Of a stretch of 64,000 nt of DNA, positions 45,639 through 54,000 are shown piece by piece; position 1 is the first letter of the stretch; every line of letters begins with the position of its first letter. Position numbers and translations under genes: made by a program. Source of the DNA: Bradyrhizobium sp. CB1650 (lineage in GTDB: Bacteria > Pseudomonadota > Alphaproteobacteria > Rhizobiales > Xanthobacteraceae); the NCBI RefSeq assembly GCF_029761915.1, contig NZ_CP121695.1, forward strand, positions 9,143,501 through 9,207,500. The letters are read 5' to 3'. Below the pieces are notes generated by a model, which was not told the origin of the DNA, made no database searches, and was given only the letters and a program-made list of their open reading frames with translations.

Positions 45639-46769
45639 ATGAAATCGACCATTGTGGCGGGCGCCCTGCTTGCCTTTGCCGCCGCGACCAGCGCCCATGG
45701 CCAGGCGATCAAGCTTGCCGACGTCGCCGAGCTTTCGGGCGGCGGCGCCACCGTCGGCACCAACTGGAAGAACGGCATCGACCTCGCGATCGAGGAGATC
45801 AATGCCAAGGGCGGCGTGCTCGGCCGCAAGCTCGAAGTCACCCACGCCGACTCGCAATCAAACCCCGGCGTTGCGCGCGCCCAGGTACAGAAGGCGCTCG
45901 ACTCCGAGCCATATGTGCTGCTCGGACCCGGCTACTCCGGCTCGGTGAAGGTGACTGCACCGCTGGCGGCGGAGGCTGGCATCGCTCAGATCATGGGCGG
46001 CGAGGCCGCCGAACTGACGCAAGGAGGCAACAAATTCCTGTTCCGCACCTCGTTCGGCCAGCAATCCTCGATGCCGAAGGTCGCGAAATACATCCACGAC
46101 GAGATGAAGGCGAAGACGGTCGCGGTGGTCTGGGTCAACAATGACTTCGGCCGCGGCGGGCGCGACGTCATCGTCAAGGAGCTCGATCGGCTCGGTTCCA
46201 AGGTCGTCGCCGACCTCTCGACCGAAGCCGGCCAGGCCGACTTCGCCGCCGACGTCGGCAAGATCAAGGCCGCCAATCCCGATGCCGTCTTCGTTTATCT
46301 CAACGAGGAAGAGAGCGCGCGCATTCTGAAGGAGCTGAAACGCCAGGGCGTCACTGCGCCGCTGATGGGCGAGACCACATTGATCGGCCAGAAGGTGATC
46401 GAGCTCGCGGGCGACGCCGCCAACGGCGCGCGCGGCCATGTCGGCCTCACCACCGACGCGCCGGTCGACCTGATCAAGGCGTTCCGCGACAAGTTTTCCA
46501 AGAAGTACAATTACGTGCCGGACCACAACGGCCTGAAGGGCTATCTTGCCGTCTATATGATCAAAGCCACCACCGAAAAGATGGGCAAGGTCGATTCCAA
46601 GACGTTCGCGGACACGCTGCACGGGTTGACGATCAAGGCCGCGGACGAGCCGGGCATGCTGATGGACGTCACCTTCGATCAGAACGGCGACATTGATCGC
46701 CAAAGCTTTCTGGTCGAAGTCGTGGAAGGCAAGCAGGTCGTGAAGCAGGTGCTGCCGAAGCTGAAGTGA
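45639..46769 (+). CDS. Branched-chain-type ABC transporter substrate-binding protein
   Basis: A 376-residue periplasmic-binding protein. The signal peptide spans about 1-22 and ends AHGQA. The core has 'DVAELSGGGATVGTNWKNGI', the ligand-loop segment 'LLGPGYSGSVKVTAPLA' and 'VWVNNDFGRGGRD'. It belongs to the LivK-like family that in many bacteria binds aromatic or hydroaromatic acids. Its position suggests shikimate or quinate as ligand. Confidence 0.87.
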   Translation: MKSTIVAGALLAFAAATSAHGQAIKLADVAELSGGGATVGTNWKNGIDLAIEEINAKGGVLGRKLEVTHADSQSNPGVARAQVQKALDSEPYVLLGPGYSGSVKVTAPLAAEAGIAQIMGGEAAELTQGGNKFLFRTSFGQQSSMPKVAKYIHDEMKAKTVAVVWVNNDFGRGGRDVIVKELDRLGSKVVADLSTEAGQADFAADVGKIKAANPDAVFVYLNEEESARILKELKRQGVTAPLMGETTLIGQKVIELAGDAANGARGHVGLTTDAPVDLIKAFRDKFSKKYNYVPDHNGLKGYLAVYMIKATTEKMGKVDSKTFADTLHGLTIKAADEPGMLMDVTFDQNGDIDRQSFLVEVVEGKQVVKQVLPKLK

Positions 46770-46778
46770 GGCCTTTCG

Positions 46779-46913
46779 CCTCTCCCCGCTTGCGGGGAGA
46801 GGCCGGAATTTGCGCAGCAAATTCCGGGTGAGGGCGCTTCCGCGAGTCCAATTGTCACCACCCTTGCGGAGGCTCCCCCTCACCCCAACCCTCTCCCCGC
46901 AAGCGGGGAGAGG
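46779..46913. repeat. CTCTCCCCGC...GCGGGGAGAG repeat
   Basis: Between the binding-protein gene and livH. It has hairpin CTCTCCCCGCTTGCGGGGAG at the left, 'GGAATTTGCGCAGCAAATTC' palindrome in the middle and CTCTCCCCGCAAGCGGGGAG at the right. The same modules in reverse orientation make up 55272-55412; the hairpin alone is at 61253-61274. It could set a lower expression level for the permeases than for the binding protein. Confidence 0.75.
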
Positions 46914-46931
46914 GAGACGAGAGAGGGGAAA

Positions 46932-47807
46932 ATGTCCAATCTGTTCGATCTTCTGGTCGCGGGACTTGCCACAGGCGCGATCTATGCGCTGGTGGCGGTC
47001 GGCTTCACGCTGCTGTGGCAGACCTCGCAGACCATCAACTTCGCGCAAGGTGAGTTCGTGATGCTGCCGGCCTTCCTGATGCTGGCGGCGATGCATGTCG
47101 GGGCACCGTTCTGGCTCGCCATCATCCTCGGCATCCTGCTCTCGATGATCCTGCTCGGCCTCGCCTTCAAGCTGCTGCTGGTCGATCCCATGATGCGCCA
47201 CGGCGTTCTGCCGCTCGCGATCGCCACCATGGCGCTGGCGATCGGCATCAAGGAAGCGGTGAAGCAGTTCTTCAGCGCCGAAGCCTCCCCCTTCCCCTCG
47301 ATCGTGCCGACCGGTGACATCTCGGTGCTCGGACATGCCGTCTCGCTGCAAAGCATCGGCGTGCTCGTCGTCGCCATTCTCGCTGTCTTCGGCCTGACCA
47401 CGCTTTTGAACCGCACTTCGCTCGGCCACCAGATGCAGGCGGCGGCGCAGAACCCGACGGTCGCACGCATCATCGGCGTGCCCGTCGAGCGGATGATCCT
47501 CCTGACCTTCCTGATCAACGCCTTCCTGGTCGCGCTGGCTTCGCTGCTGATCACACCGATTTATCTGGCAAAATTCTCCTCCGGAGAGGTGCTGGGTCAG
47601 GCCGCCTTCATCGCCGCCATCGTCGGCGGCTTCAACCAGGTCCGCGGCGCCATCGCCGGCGGCCTGCTGATCGGCGTGCTCGACAATCTCGCGGCCGCAT
47701 ACGTGTCGACGCAATACCGCGCGGCCGTGCCGCTGATCTTCCTGATCGTCGTCATCCTGTTCCGGCCGCAAGGATTGCTCGGCCGCGCTGAGGAGCGCAC
47801 GGTATGA
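46932..47807 (+). CDS. ABC transporter permease, LivH type (shikimate operon)
   Basis: A 291-residue permease with about eight membrane segments; 'QTSQTINFAQGEFVMLPAF' is the family's N-terminal signature and 'AAAQNPTVARIIGVPVERMI' the conserved cytoplasmic loop. The ribosome binding site AGAGGGGAAA lies just before the ATG. Overlaps livM by four bases. Confidence 0.9.
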   Translation: MSNLFDLLVAGLATGAIYALVAVGFTLLWQTSQTINFAQGEFVMLPAFLMLAAMHVGAPFWLAIILGILLSMILLGLAFKLLLVDPMMRHGVLPLAIATMALAIGIKEAVKQFFSAEASPFPSIVPTGDISVLGHAVSLQSIGVLVVAILAVFGLTTLLNRTSLGHQMQAAAQNPTVARIIGVPVERMILLTFLINAFLVALASLLITPIYLAKFSSGEVLGQAAFIAAIVGGFNQVRGAIAGGLLIGVLDNLAAAYVSTQYRAAVPLIFLIVVILFRPQGLLGRAEERTV

Positions 47808-48802
47808 GCGGATTCGCCAAACCTCTGAAGATCGCGCTCGGACTCGCCGTCATCGCGGCGCTGATCGTGGTCCCCATGAACTTCAACCGCTACGGCCTGT
47901 TCATCCTGAGCCAGTGGGCGGTGATGACCATCGCCGCGATGGGACTGAACCTCACGCTCGGCTATGCCGGCCAGGTCTCGCTGGCACAGGGCGCCTTCGT
48001 CGGCATCGGCGCCTATGCCGCGGCGATCATGACGACGCATAGCTGGCCATTGCCGGCCGCGATCGTGGTGGCAATCGCCTTGAGCTTCGCGGTCGGCTGG
48101 GTGCTCGGTTATCCGGCGCTGCGCGTGCAGCACCACTATCTCGCCTTCGTCACGCTCGCCTTCTCCACCCTCGCCTTCCTGGTCTTCCGCAACGAAAGCT
48201 GGCTCACCGGCGGCATCTACGGCATCTCCAACATTCCGCGGCCGCATATTTTTGGTCTGGCGACCAACAAGCCGCTGCCTTTCTACTACGTCTGCCTCGG
48301 CTCGCTCGCGATCGTATCGTTGGCGGTGTGGTGGCTGATCCGCTCGCCCTGGGGCCGCGCCTTCATGGCGCTGCGCGAAAACCCGCTGCGCGCCCAGTCG
48401 CTCGGCGTCGACACACGGCGCTACACGCTGATGGCCTTTGCGATCGGCTCGGCGCTCGGCGGCATCGCCGGTGCGCTCTATGCGCCGCTGACGCAATATA
48501 TCGATCCCGTGCCGTTCAACCTGTCGCTCTCGCTCGACCTGTTGATGATGGTGATCGTCGGTGGCGCCGGCTTCTATTTCGGTCCCTTCCTGGGGGCGAT
48601 GATCGCGGTGCTACTGCCGGAATGGCTGCGCTTCACCGAAGGCTACTACCTGATGCTCTACGCCGTAGCGGTGATGCTGCTGCTGATCTGGTCGCCGACC
48701 GGCATTCTGGGAATCCTCGATCGCTACATGGCCGCGCGCCGCACCAAGGCAGCTTCCGCGCTGCGCGCCGTCGCAAAATCACGCCTGGAGACGGCGCAAT
48801 GA
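47804..48802 (+). CDS. ABC transporter permease, LivM type (shikimate operon)
   Basis: A 332-residue permease with about nine membrane segments. Signature 'LNLTLGYAGQVSLAQGAFVG' near residue 45 and 'ALRENPLRAQSLGVDTRRY' loop. Both ends overlap neighbouring genes by four bases (ATGA), showing a coupled operon. Confidence 0.9.
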   Translation: MSGFAKPLKIALGLAVIAALIVVPMNFNRYGLFILSQWAVMTIAAMGLNLTLGYAGQVSLAQGAFVGIGAYAAAIMTTHSWPLPAAIVVAIALSFAVGWVLGYPALRVQHHYLAFVTLAFSTLAFLVFRNESWLTGGIYGISNIPRPHIFGLATNKPLPFYYVCLGSLAIVSLAVWWLIRSPWGRAFMALRENPLRAQSLGVDTRRYTLMAFAIGSALGGIAGALYAPLTQYIDPVPFNLSLSLDLLMMVIVGGAGFYFGPFLGAMIAVLLPEWLRFTEGYYLMLYAVAVMLLLIWSPTGILGILDRYMAARRTKAASALRAVAKSRLETAQ

Positions 48803-49542
48803 GTGCGGTGCTCGAAGTCACCAACATCAAGAAGAATTTTGGCGGCATCAGCGCCGTCGACGGCGTCAGCTTCGACGTCCGCGAGGGCGAGATCCTCGGC
48901 CTGATCGGCCCGAACGGTTGTGGCAAGTCAACCCTGTTCAACTGCATCCTCGGCCAGCTCACTCCGAGCGGGGGCGAGGTCAAGCTCGACGGCAAGGTGG
49001 TGACGGGCCTGCGTCCCTCCGAGCTCAACAAGCTCGGGGTCAGCCGCACCTTCCAGCTCTTGCAGGTGTTTCCCAAGCTCTCGGTGCGCGAGAACCTGAT
49101 CCTTGCAGGGCAGGAGCACCAGGGCAACATGGCCTCGCGCCTGGTCGGCCGCTCCGACGCCGGGCTGACCGGCGCCGCCGACCAGATGATCGGCTTCTTC
49201 AAGCTCGATCATCTCGCCGCCGAGCCGGCCGGCGGCCTCTCCTACGGCCAGCAAAAGCTGCTCGACGCCGCCATGGCCTTCATGGGCGGACCGCGCCTGG
49301 TGTTGCTCGACGAGCCCGCCGGCGGCGTCAACCCGTCGATGCTGGCAGACCTCAAGGATCGCTTGATCGCGATCAACCGCGAGAAGAACGCCACCTTTGT
49401 GGTGATCGAGCACAACATGGAATTCGTGATGTCGCTGTGCTCGCGCGTGATGGTGATGGCGGAAGGCAAGGTGCTGGCGATGGGACGGCCCGACGAGGTC
49501 CGCAAGAACCCCGCGGTGATCGATGCCTATCTCGGACATTAG
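48799..49542 (+). CDS. ABC transporter ATP-binding protein, LivG type (shikimate operon)
   Basis: A 247-residue ATPase: Walker A GPNGCGKST, signature 'GGLSYGQQKLLDAAMAFMGG', Walker B 'RLVLLDEPAGGVNP'. The ATG at 48799 overlaps the livM stop; the ORF extending upstream in this frame through livM is a shadow. Confidence 0.9.
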   Translation: MSAVLEVTNIKKNFGGISAVDGVSFDVREGEILGLIGPNGCGKSTLFNCILGQLTPSGGEVKLDGKVVTGLRPSELNKLGVSRTFQLLQVFPKLSVRENLILAGQEHQGNMASRLVGRSDAGLTGAADQMIGFFKLDHLAAEPAGGLSYGQQKLLDAAMAFMGGPRLVLLDEPAGGVNPSMLADLKDRLIAINREKNATFVVIEHNMEFVMSLCSRVMVMAEGKVLAMGRPDEVRKNPAVIDAYLGH

Positions 49543-49552
49543 GAAACGAGCC

Positions 49553-50290
49553 ATGAGCGACCCGATCCTCTCGGTTCACAATCTCGTCGGCGGCTACGGC
49601 AAGATGACCATCCTGAACGGCACGACCTTCGCCGTGCCGCAGGCCACCATCACGACCATCATCGGACCGAACGGCGCCGGCAAGTCGACGGTGTTCAAGG
49701 CAATCTTCGGCCTGCTGAAGCTGCGCGAGGGCAAGATCAGCTTCGCTGGCCGCGACGTCACCAATTTGAGCCAGCGCGCGCTGCTCAATGCCGGCATCTG
49801 CTACGTGCCGCAAGGACGCAACATCTTTCCCGAGCTGTCGGTACGCCACAATATCGAGCTCGGCGGCGTAGCGGCCGAGAAGGGTATCGACCTGCCGAGG
49901 CGGATCGAGGCCGCGCTCGACCTGTTTCCGGCACTGCGGCGGAAATCGGCGCAGCAGGCCTCCACGCTGTCGGGCGGCGAGCAGAAGCAGCTCGAGATCG
50001 CGCGCTCGCTGCTGCTCGAGCCAAAGCTCGTGCTGATCGACGAACCCTCGATCGGGTTGTCTCCGCTGATGGTGCAGCAGACCTTCGACATCCTCAAATC
50101 CCTGCGCGACCGCGGCGTCACCATCCTGATGATCGAGCAGAACGCGCGCTCGGCGCTCGAAATCTCCGATTTCGGCATCGTGCTCGAGCTCGGCCAGACC
50201 CGCATGGTCGACAAGGCCGAACGCATCCTGAACGATCCCCGCATCGGCCAGCTCTTCCTCGGCGGCGTCATGGAGGAGAGCGCGGCATGA
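49553..50290 (+). CDS. ABC transporter ATP-binding protein, LivF type (shikimate operon)
   Basis: A 245-residue ATPase: Walker A GPNGAGKST, 'GICYVPQGRNIFPELSVR' Q-loop region, signature 'STLSGGEQKQLEIARSL' and Walker B 'LVLIDEPSIGLSP'. The start at 49553 follows AGGAAACGAG; the ATG at 49523 inside livG is rejected. Its stop TGA overlaps the ATG of the small remnant ORF. Confidence 0.9.
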   Translation: MSDPILSVHNLVGGYGKMTILNGTTFAVPQATITTIIGPNGAGKSTVFKAIFGLLKLREGKISFAGRDVTNLSQRALLNAGICYVPQGRNIFPELSVRHNIELGGVAAEKGIDLPRRIEAALDLFPALRRKSAQQASTLSGGEQKQLEIARSLLLEPKLVLIDEPSIGLSPLMVQQTFDILKSLRDRGVTILMIEQNARSALEISDFGIVLELGQTRMVDKAERILNDPRIGQLFLGGVMEESAA

Positions 50291-50415
50291 GCGCGCAAGT
50301 TCGCATCGCCGGCGCCGGCCTGATCGGCCGCCGCCATATTGTCGAGGCCGTCAGCGAAGCGGCCCGAAACGGACTCACCGTATCGTCGGACCGAATCATG
50401 GAGCAGGCAGCATGA
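50287..50415 (+). pseudogene. In-frame-deleted Gfo/Idh/MocA dehydrogenase remnant
   Basis: A 42-codon ORF between livF and quiC, overlapping both by ATGA. Residues 1-17 (RIAGAGLIGRRH) match the N-terminal Rossmann glycine motif of MocA-type oxidoreductases. The remainder (EAVSEAARNGLTVS) looks like the extreme C-terminus of the same family. The join lies at about His17/Ile18 with frame kept. I infer that some 300 or more codons were lost in one in-frame deletion while translational coupling to quiC survived. A functional small peptide cannot be excluded. Confidence 0.65.
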
Positions 50416-52283
50416 ACAAGCGCTCGATCGCGACCGTCTCCCTCTCCGGTGCTCTCGACGAAAAGCTCCGCGCCATCGCGGCGGCCGGCTTCGACGCGGT
50501 CGAGATTTTCGAGAACGATCTGTTGTCGTTCGGCGCAGGCCCGCGCGACATCGCAAAACTCTGCCGCGATCTCAATCTCGGGATATGTGCGTTCCAGCCG
50601 TTCCGTGATTTCGAGGGCATGCCGGAGCCGCAACGCACCCGCAATTTCGCCCGCGCCGAACGAAAGTTCGACCTGATGCAGGAGCTCGGGACCGACCTGC
50701 TGCTGATCTGCTCCAACGTCTCGCCGGCCTCGCTCGGCGGCATCGATCGCGCGGCAGACGATTTTCGCGAACTCGGCGAGCGTGCGGCCAAGCGATCCTT
50801 GCGCGTCGGTTACGAGGCGCTGGCGTGGGGACGGCATGTCAACGACTACCGCGACGCCTGGGAGATCGTGCGCCGCGCCGATCACCCCGCGATCGGCGTC
50901 ATCCTCGACAGCTTCCATGCGCTCGCGCCCGGCTTTCCGACCCGCGCGATGGCCTCGATCCCCGGCGACAAGATCTTTCTGGTGCAGCTTGCGGACGCGC
51001 CCAGGCTCGAGCTCGACATCCTGTCCTGGAGCCGGCATTTCCGCTCCTTCCCCGGCCAGGGCGATCTGCCGGTCGGCGAGTTCATGGAGGCGATCGCAGC
51101 GACCGGCTATGCCGGGCCGCTGTCGCTGGAGATCTTCAACGACCAGTTCCGCGCCGGCTCGGCCGCACAGACCGCGATCGACGGCCTGCGGTCGTTGATC
51201 CTGCTGCAGGATCAGCTAGCGGAGAAGTCGCCGAATGCTTCCGACAGGTCACTTGCACCAAGAGCCGTGAGCCGCGGCACCGGCTTCGTCGAGTTCGCGG
51301 TCAACGAGACCAAAGCCGGCGATCTCGCCCGGCTGTTCGCGCAGCTCGGCTTCCGCAAGACCGGCAAGCATCGCAGCAAGGCGGTGGAGCGCTGGACGCA
51401 GGGCAAGGTCGAGCTCGTGATCAATTGCGAGACCGACGGCTTTGCACATTCCCACTACGTCACGCACGGCCCCGGCGTCTGCGCCATCGCGCTCGACGTC
51501 GATGATGCCGGCCGCGCCATGGCGCGCGCGGAGGCACTGAAGGCGCGCACCTTCTACCAGCCGGTCGGACCGGGTGAGCTGGAGATCCCGGCGATTCACG
51601 GCGTCGGCGGCAGCCTTCTGTATTTCCTCGACCAGGCCGGCCGGAACTGGGACACGGATTTCGAGGCGGTTGCGAGCAATGCGGACAAAGACGCGCTGCT
51701 TGCCGTCGATCACATCGCGCAGTCCATGCCCTATGACGAGATGCTGTCCTGGCTGTTGTTCTACACCGGCATTCTCGACCTGACGCGGCTGCCGCAGATG
51801 GAGATCGCCGATCCCAGGGGGCTCGTGCAGAGCCAGGCCGTCATCAATGGCGACCAGAGCCTTCGCTTCGTGCTGAACGGCTCATCCGCCAACCGCACGC
51901 TGCCGGCGCGCTTCATCTCCGAGTTCTTCGGCTCGGGCGTGCAGCACGTCGCGTTCTCGTGCCGGGACATTTTTGCGACGGTCGCAGCGATGCGCGCCCG
52001 CGGCGCCGACTTCCTCGATATTCCGGACAACTACTACGACGATATCGAAGCTAAATACGACCTTGCGCCCGAAGTCATGGCGAAACTCCGCGCCAACCAC
52101 ATCCTCTACGACCGCGAGGGCGACGGCGAGTTCTTCCAGGTCTACACCCACATTTTTGATGAGCGCTTCTTCTTCGAGATCGTCGAGCGAAGGAGCTATC
52201 AGGGCTTTGGCGCGGCCAACGCCGGGATCAGGCTTGCAGCGCAAGCGCGCGAAGTGCGCCCCGCAAGCATGCCGCGGGTGTAA
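50412..52283 (+). CDS. quiC: 3-dehydroshikimate dehydratase, QuiC type (isomerase-HPPD fusion)
   Basis: A 623-residue fusion. The N-terminal half (about 1-275) is a sugar-phosphate-isomerase-like TIM barrel with metal-site segments 'GVILDSFHAL', 'KIFLVQLADAP' and 'GPLSLEIFND'. The C-terminal half (about 290-610) is a 4-hydroxyphenylpyruvate-dioxygenase-like pair of VOC folds with 'AVDHIAQSMP', 'GVQHVAFSCRDIF' and 'FFFEIVERRSYQGFGAAN'. Fusions of this build are bacterial 3-dehydroshikimate dehydratases that give protocatechuate. It completes the local route shikimate to 3-dehydroshikimate to protocatechuate. Confidence 0.87.
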   Translation: MNKRSIATVSLSGALDEKLRAIAAAGFDAVEIFENDLLSFGAGPRDIAKLCRDLNLGICAFQPFRDFEGMPEPQRTRNFARAERKFDLMQELGTDLLLICSNVSPASLGGIDRAADDFRELGERAAKRSLRVGYEALAWGRHVNDYRDAWEIVRRADHPAIGVILDSFHALAPGFPTRAMASIPGDKIFLVQLADAPRLELDILSWSRHFRSFPGQGDLPVGEFMEAIAATGYAGPLSLEIFNDQFRAGSAAQTAIDGLRSLILLQDQLAEKSPNASDRSLAPRAVSRGTGFVEFAVNETKAGDLARLFAQLGFRKTGKHRSKAVERWTQGKVELVINCETDGFAHSHYVTHGPGVCAIALDVDDAGRAMARAEALKARTFYQPVGPGELEIPAIHGVGGSLLYFLDQAGRNWDTDFEAVASNADKDALLAVDHIAQSMPYDEMLSWLLFYTGILDLTRLPQMEIADPRGLVQSQAVINGDQSLRFVLNGSSANRTLPARFISEFFGSGVQHVAFSCRDIFATVAAMRARGADFLDIPDNYYDDIEAKYDLAPEVMAKLRANHILYDREGDGEFFQVYTHIFDERFFFEIVERRSYQGFGAANAGIRLAAQAREVRPASMPRV

Positions 52284-52344
52284 CGACCTCCAGGGGGACT
52301 TCCCGTGAGTCAGATGACTGCTTTACTGAAGTCCTATCCACACC

Positions 52345-52422
52345 GTCATTGCGAGCGCAGCGAAGCAATCCAGAGTCTTTCCGCGGAGGGATTCTGGATT
52401 GCTTCGCTGCGCTCGCAATGAC
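52345..52422. repeat. 78-bp palindromic element, copy 2
   Basis: GTCATTGCGAGCGCAGCGAA to GCTTCGCTGCGCTCGCAATGAC, same length as the copies at 6889 and 59169. It lies in the 242-base gap between quiC and a convergent binding-protein gene. A partial CTCTCCC repeat with GAACGGGGAGAGGGAG follows at 52478-52522. Confidence 0.88.
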
Positions 52423-52525
52423 GTCGAGGAGAGTGTGCGCGATTACGGCGCGGGATTGCCTGTGGAAAGAGCCCCTGACCCCGACCCCTCTCCCTGTAAG
52501 AACGGGGAGAGGGAGAAGCGAGAGC

Positions 52526-53704
52526 TCACTTCATCGGGCACTTGTCGTGGAAGCGGTCCTGGTCGTTCTCGACGATGGTGGCGACCGTCTTCAGCGAGAG
52601 CTGGCCTTCTGCGTCCTTCACCACGTCCTGCAGATAGAAGCTCTGCACCGGGATATGGTTCTTCCCATATTTGAACGCTCCGCGCAGCGACTTGAAGTTG
52701 GCCTTCTCCATCTCGGCCTTCATCGCGTCCTTCTTGCTGGTGTCGCCTTTCACCGCGACCACCGCGCTGTTGATGAGCTGGGCGGCGTCATAGGACTGGG
52801 CGCCGTAATAGGTCGGTCGCAGGCCGGTGTACTTCTTGCGATAGTCGGCGACGAAGCGCTTGTTCTGCTCGTTGGGCAGGTCGTTGACCCATTCCTGCGC
52901 GCCGGGAACGCCAAGCGCGTTCTCCTTCTGCAGCGGCAGCGACAGCTCATCCACGGTGAAGGCGGTGTAGAGCGGCATCGTGCTCTTGAGGCCGGCCTGC
53001 ACATACTGGTTGAGGAACTGCACGCCGGCCGCGCCCGGATAGAACACGAAGATCGACTCGGCGCCGGACGCGCGCGCCTTGGAGAGCTCGGCGGAGAAAT
53101 CGAGCTGGCTCGGCCAGACCGTATATTCCTCGCCCTTGATCTCGCCCTTGAAGGTGCTCTTCACACCCGCGAGCATGTCCTTGCCGGCAGCATAGTTCGG
53201 CCCGATCAAGAAGACGCTCTTGACGCCCTTCTGGTTCATGTAGAGGCCCATCGCCTGCGGCGTCTGGTCGTTCTGCCAGGAGGTCGAGAAGACATAAGGC
53301 GAGCAGAGCTCGCCGGCGAGCTGCGACGGTCCGGCATTGGCGGAGATCATGAAGGTCTTCGAGTCGACCGCCGTCTTCAGCGAGGCCAGCAGCACGTTGG
53401 ACCAGATGTAGCCGACGATGAAATCGACCTTGTCGGACTGCACCAGCTTCTCGGTCTTCTGCTTGCCGACATCCGGCTTCTGCTGATCGTCCTCGTAGAT
53501 CACCTCGACCGGCTTGCCGTCCATCTTGCGCCCGAGATGATCGAGCGCCAGCTCGAACGAATTCCGCATGTCGTTACCGATCACGGCGGTCGGGCCGCTG
53601 AAGGTCGAAACGAAACCGATTTTGATGGTGTCGCCGGCGAACGCCGGGCTTGCCAACGCGAGCGCAGCCACGCCTGCCAGCCAGAATGCCGTCCTCATAA
53701 TCAC
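52526..53704 (-). CDS. Solitary ABC transporter substrate-binding protein (LivK-like)
   Basis: A 392-residue exported binding protein with a signal peptide ending SPAFA (about residue 23). 'IGFVSTFSGPTAVIGNDMRN' opens the mature part; 'GPNYAAGKDMLAGVKSTF' and 'FYPGAAGVQFLNQY' follow. No permease or ATPase is adjacent. It could serve the binding-protein-less LivHMGF operon at 37-41 kb. An in-frame ATG two codons later is the alternative start. Confidence 0.85.
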   Translation of the reverse strand: MIMRTAFWLAGVAALALASPAFAGDTIKIGFVSTFSGPTAVIGNDMRNSFELALDHLGRKMDGKPVEVIYEDDQQKPDVGKQKTEKLVQSDKVDFIVGYIWSNVLLASLKTAVDSKTFMISANAGPSQLAGELCSPYVFSTSWQNDQTPQAMGLYMNQKGVKSVFLIGPNYAAGKDMLAGVKSTFKGEIKGEEYTVWPSQLDFSAELSKARASGAESIFVFYPGAAGVQFLNQYVQAGLKSTMPLYTAFTVDELSLPLQKENALGVPGAQEWVNDLPNEQNKRFVADYRKKYTGLRPTYYGAQSYDAAQLINSAVVAVKGDTSKKDAMKAEMEKANFKSLRGAFKYGKNHIPVQSFYLQDVVKDAEGQLSLKTVATIVENDQDRFHDKCPMK

Positions 53705-54000
53705 TCCCCTCCTTGAATTATTGATCCCGGAAACGGGGTGATCGCCGCCTCCAGGTCGTCTCTATTGAACGCAAAATCTGTCGGGCCGCCAATGGCTCAG
53801 CGCCCGCCCCTGCACCATATTTCGCCCCAATCGGGGAAGGCAAGAAATATAATTCTACTCACTTTGGCGAAGGCTGAGGCGCGTTTTCGCGGATATCGAT
53901 ACACGGCGCCTATTCCTCAATTGATGACGGCTATTGGACCGCTGCGCCCGATCCGATCTTAAATGAAGGAAAGAGACCAAGCGAGATTCGAGGGCGCATC

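Noticed and set aside
45858..47771. 637-codon ORF on the minus strand
   Set aside because: Antisense to the binding-protein and livH genes and crosses an intergenic repeat.
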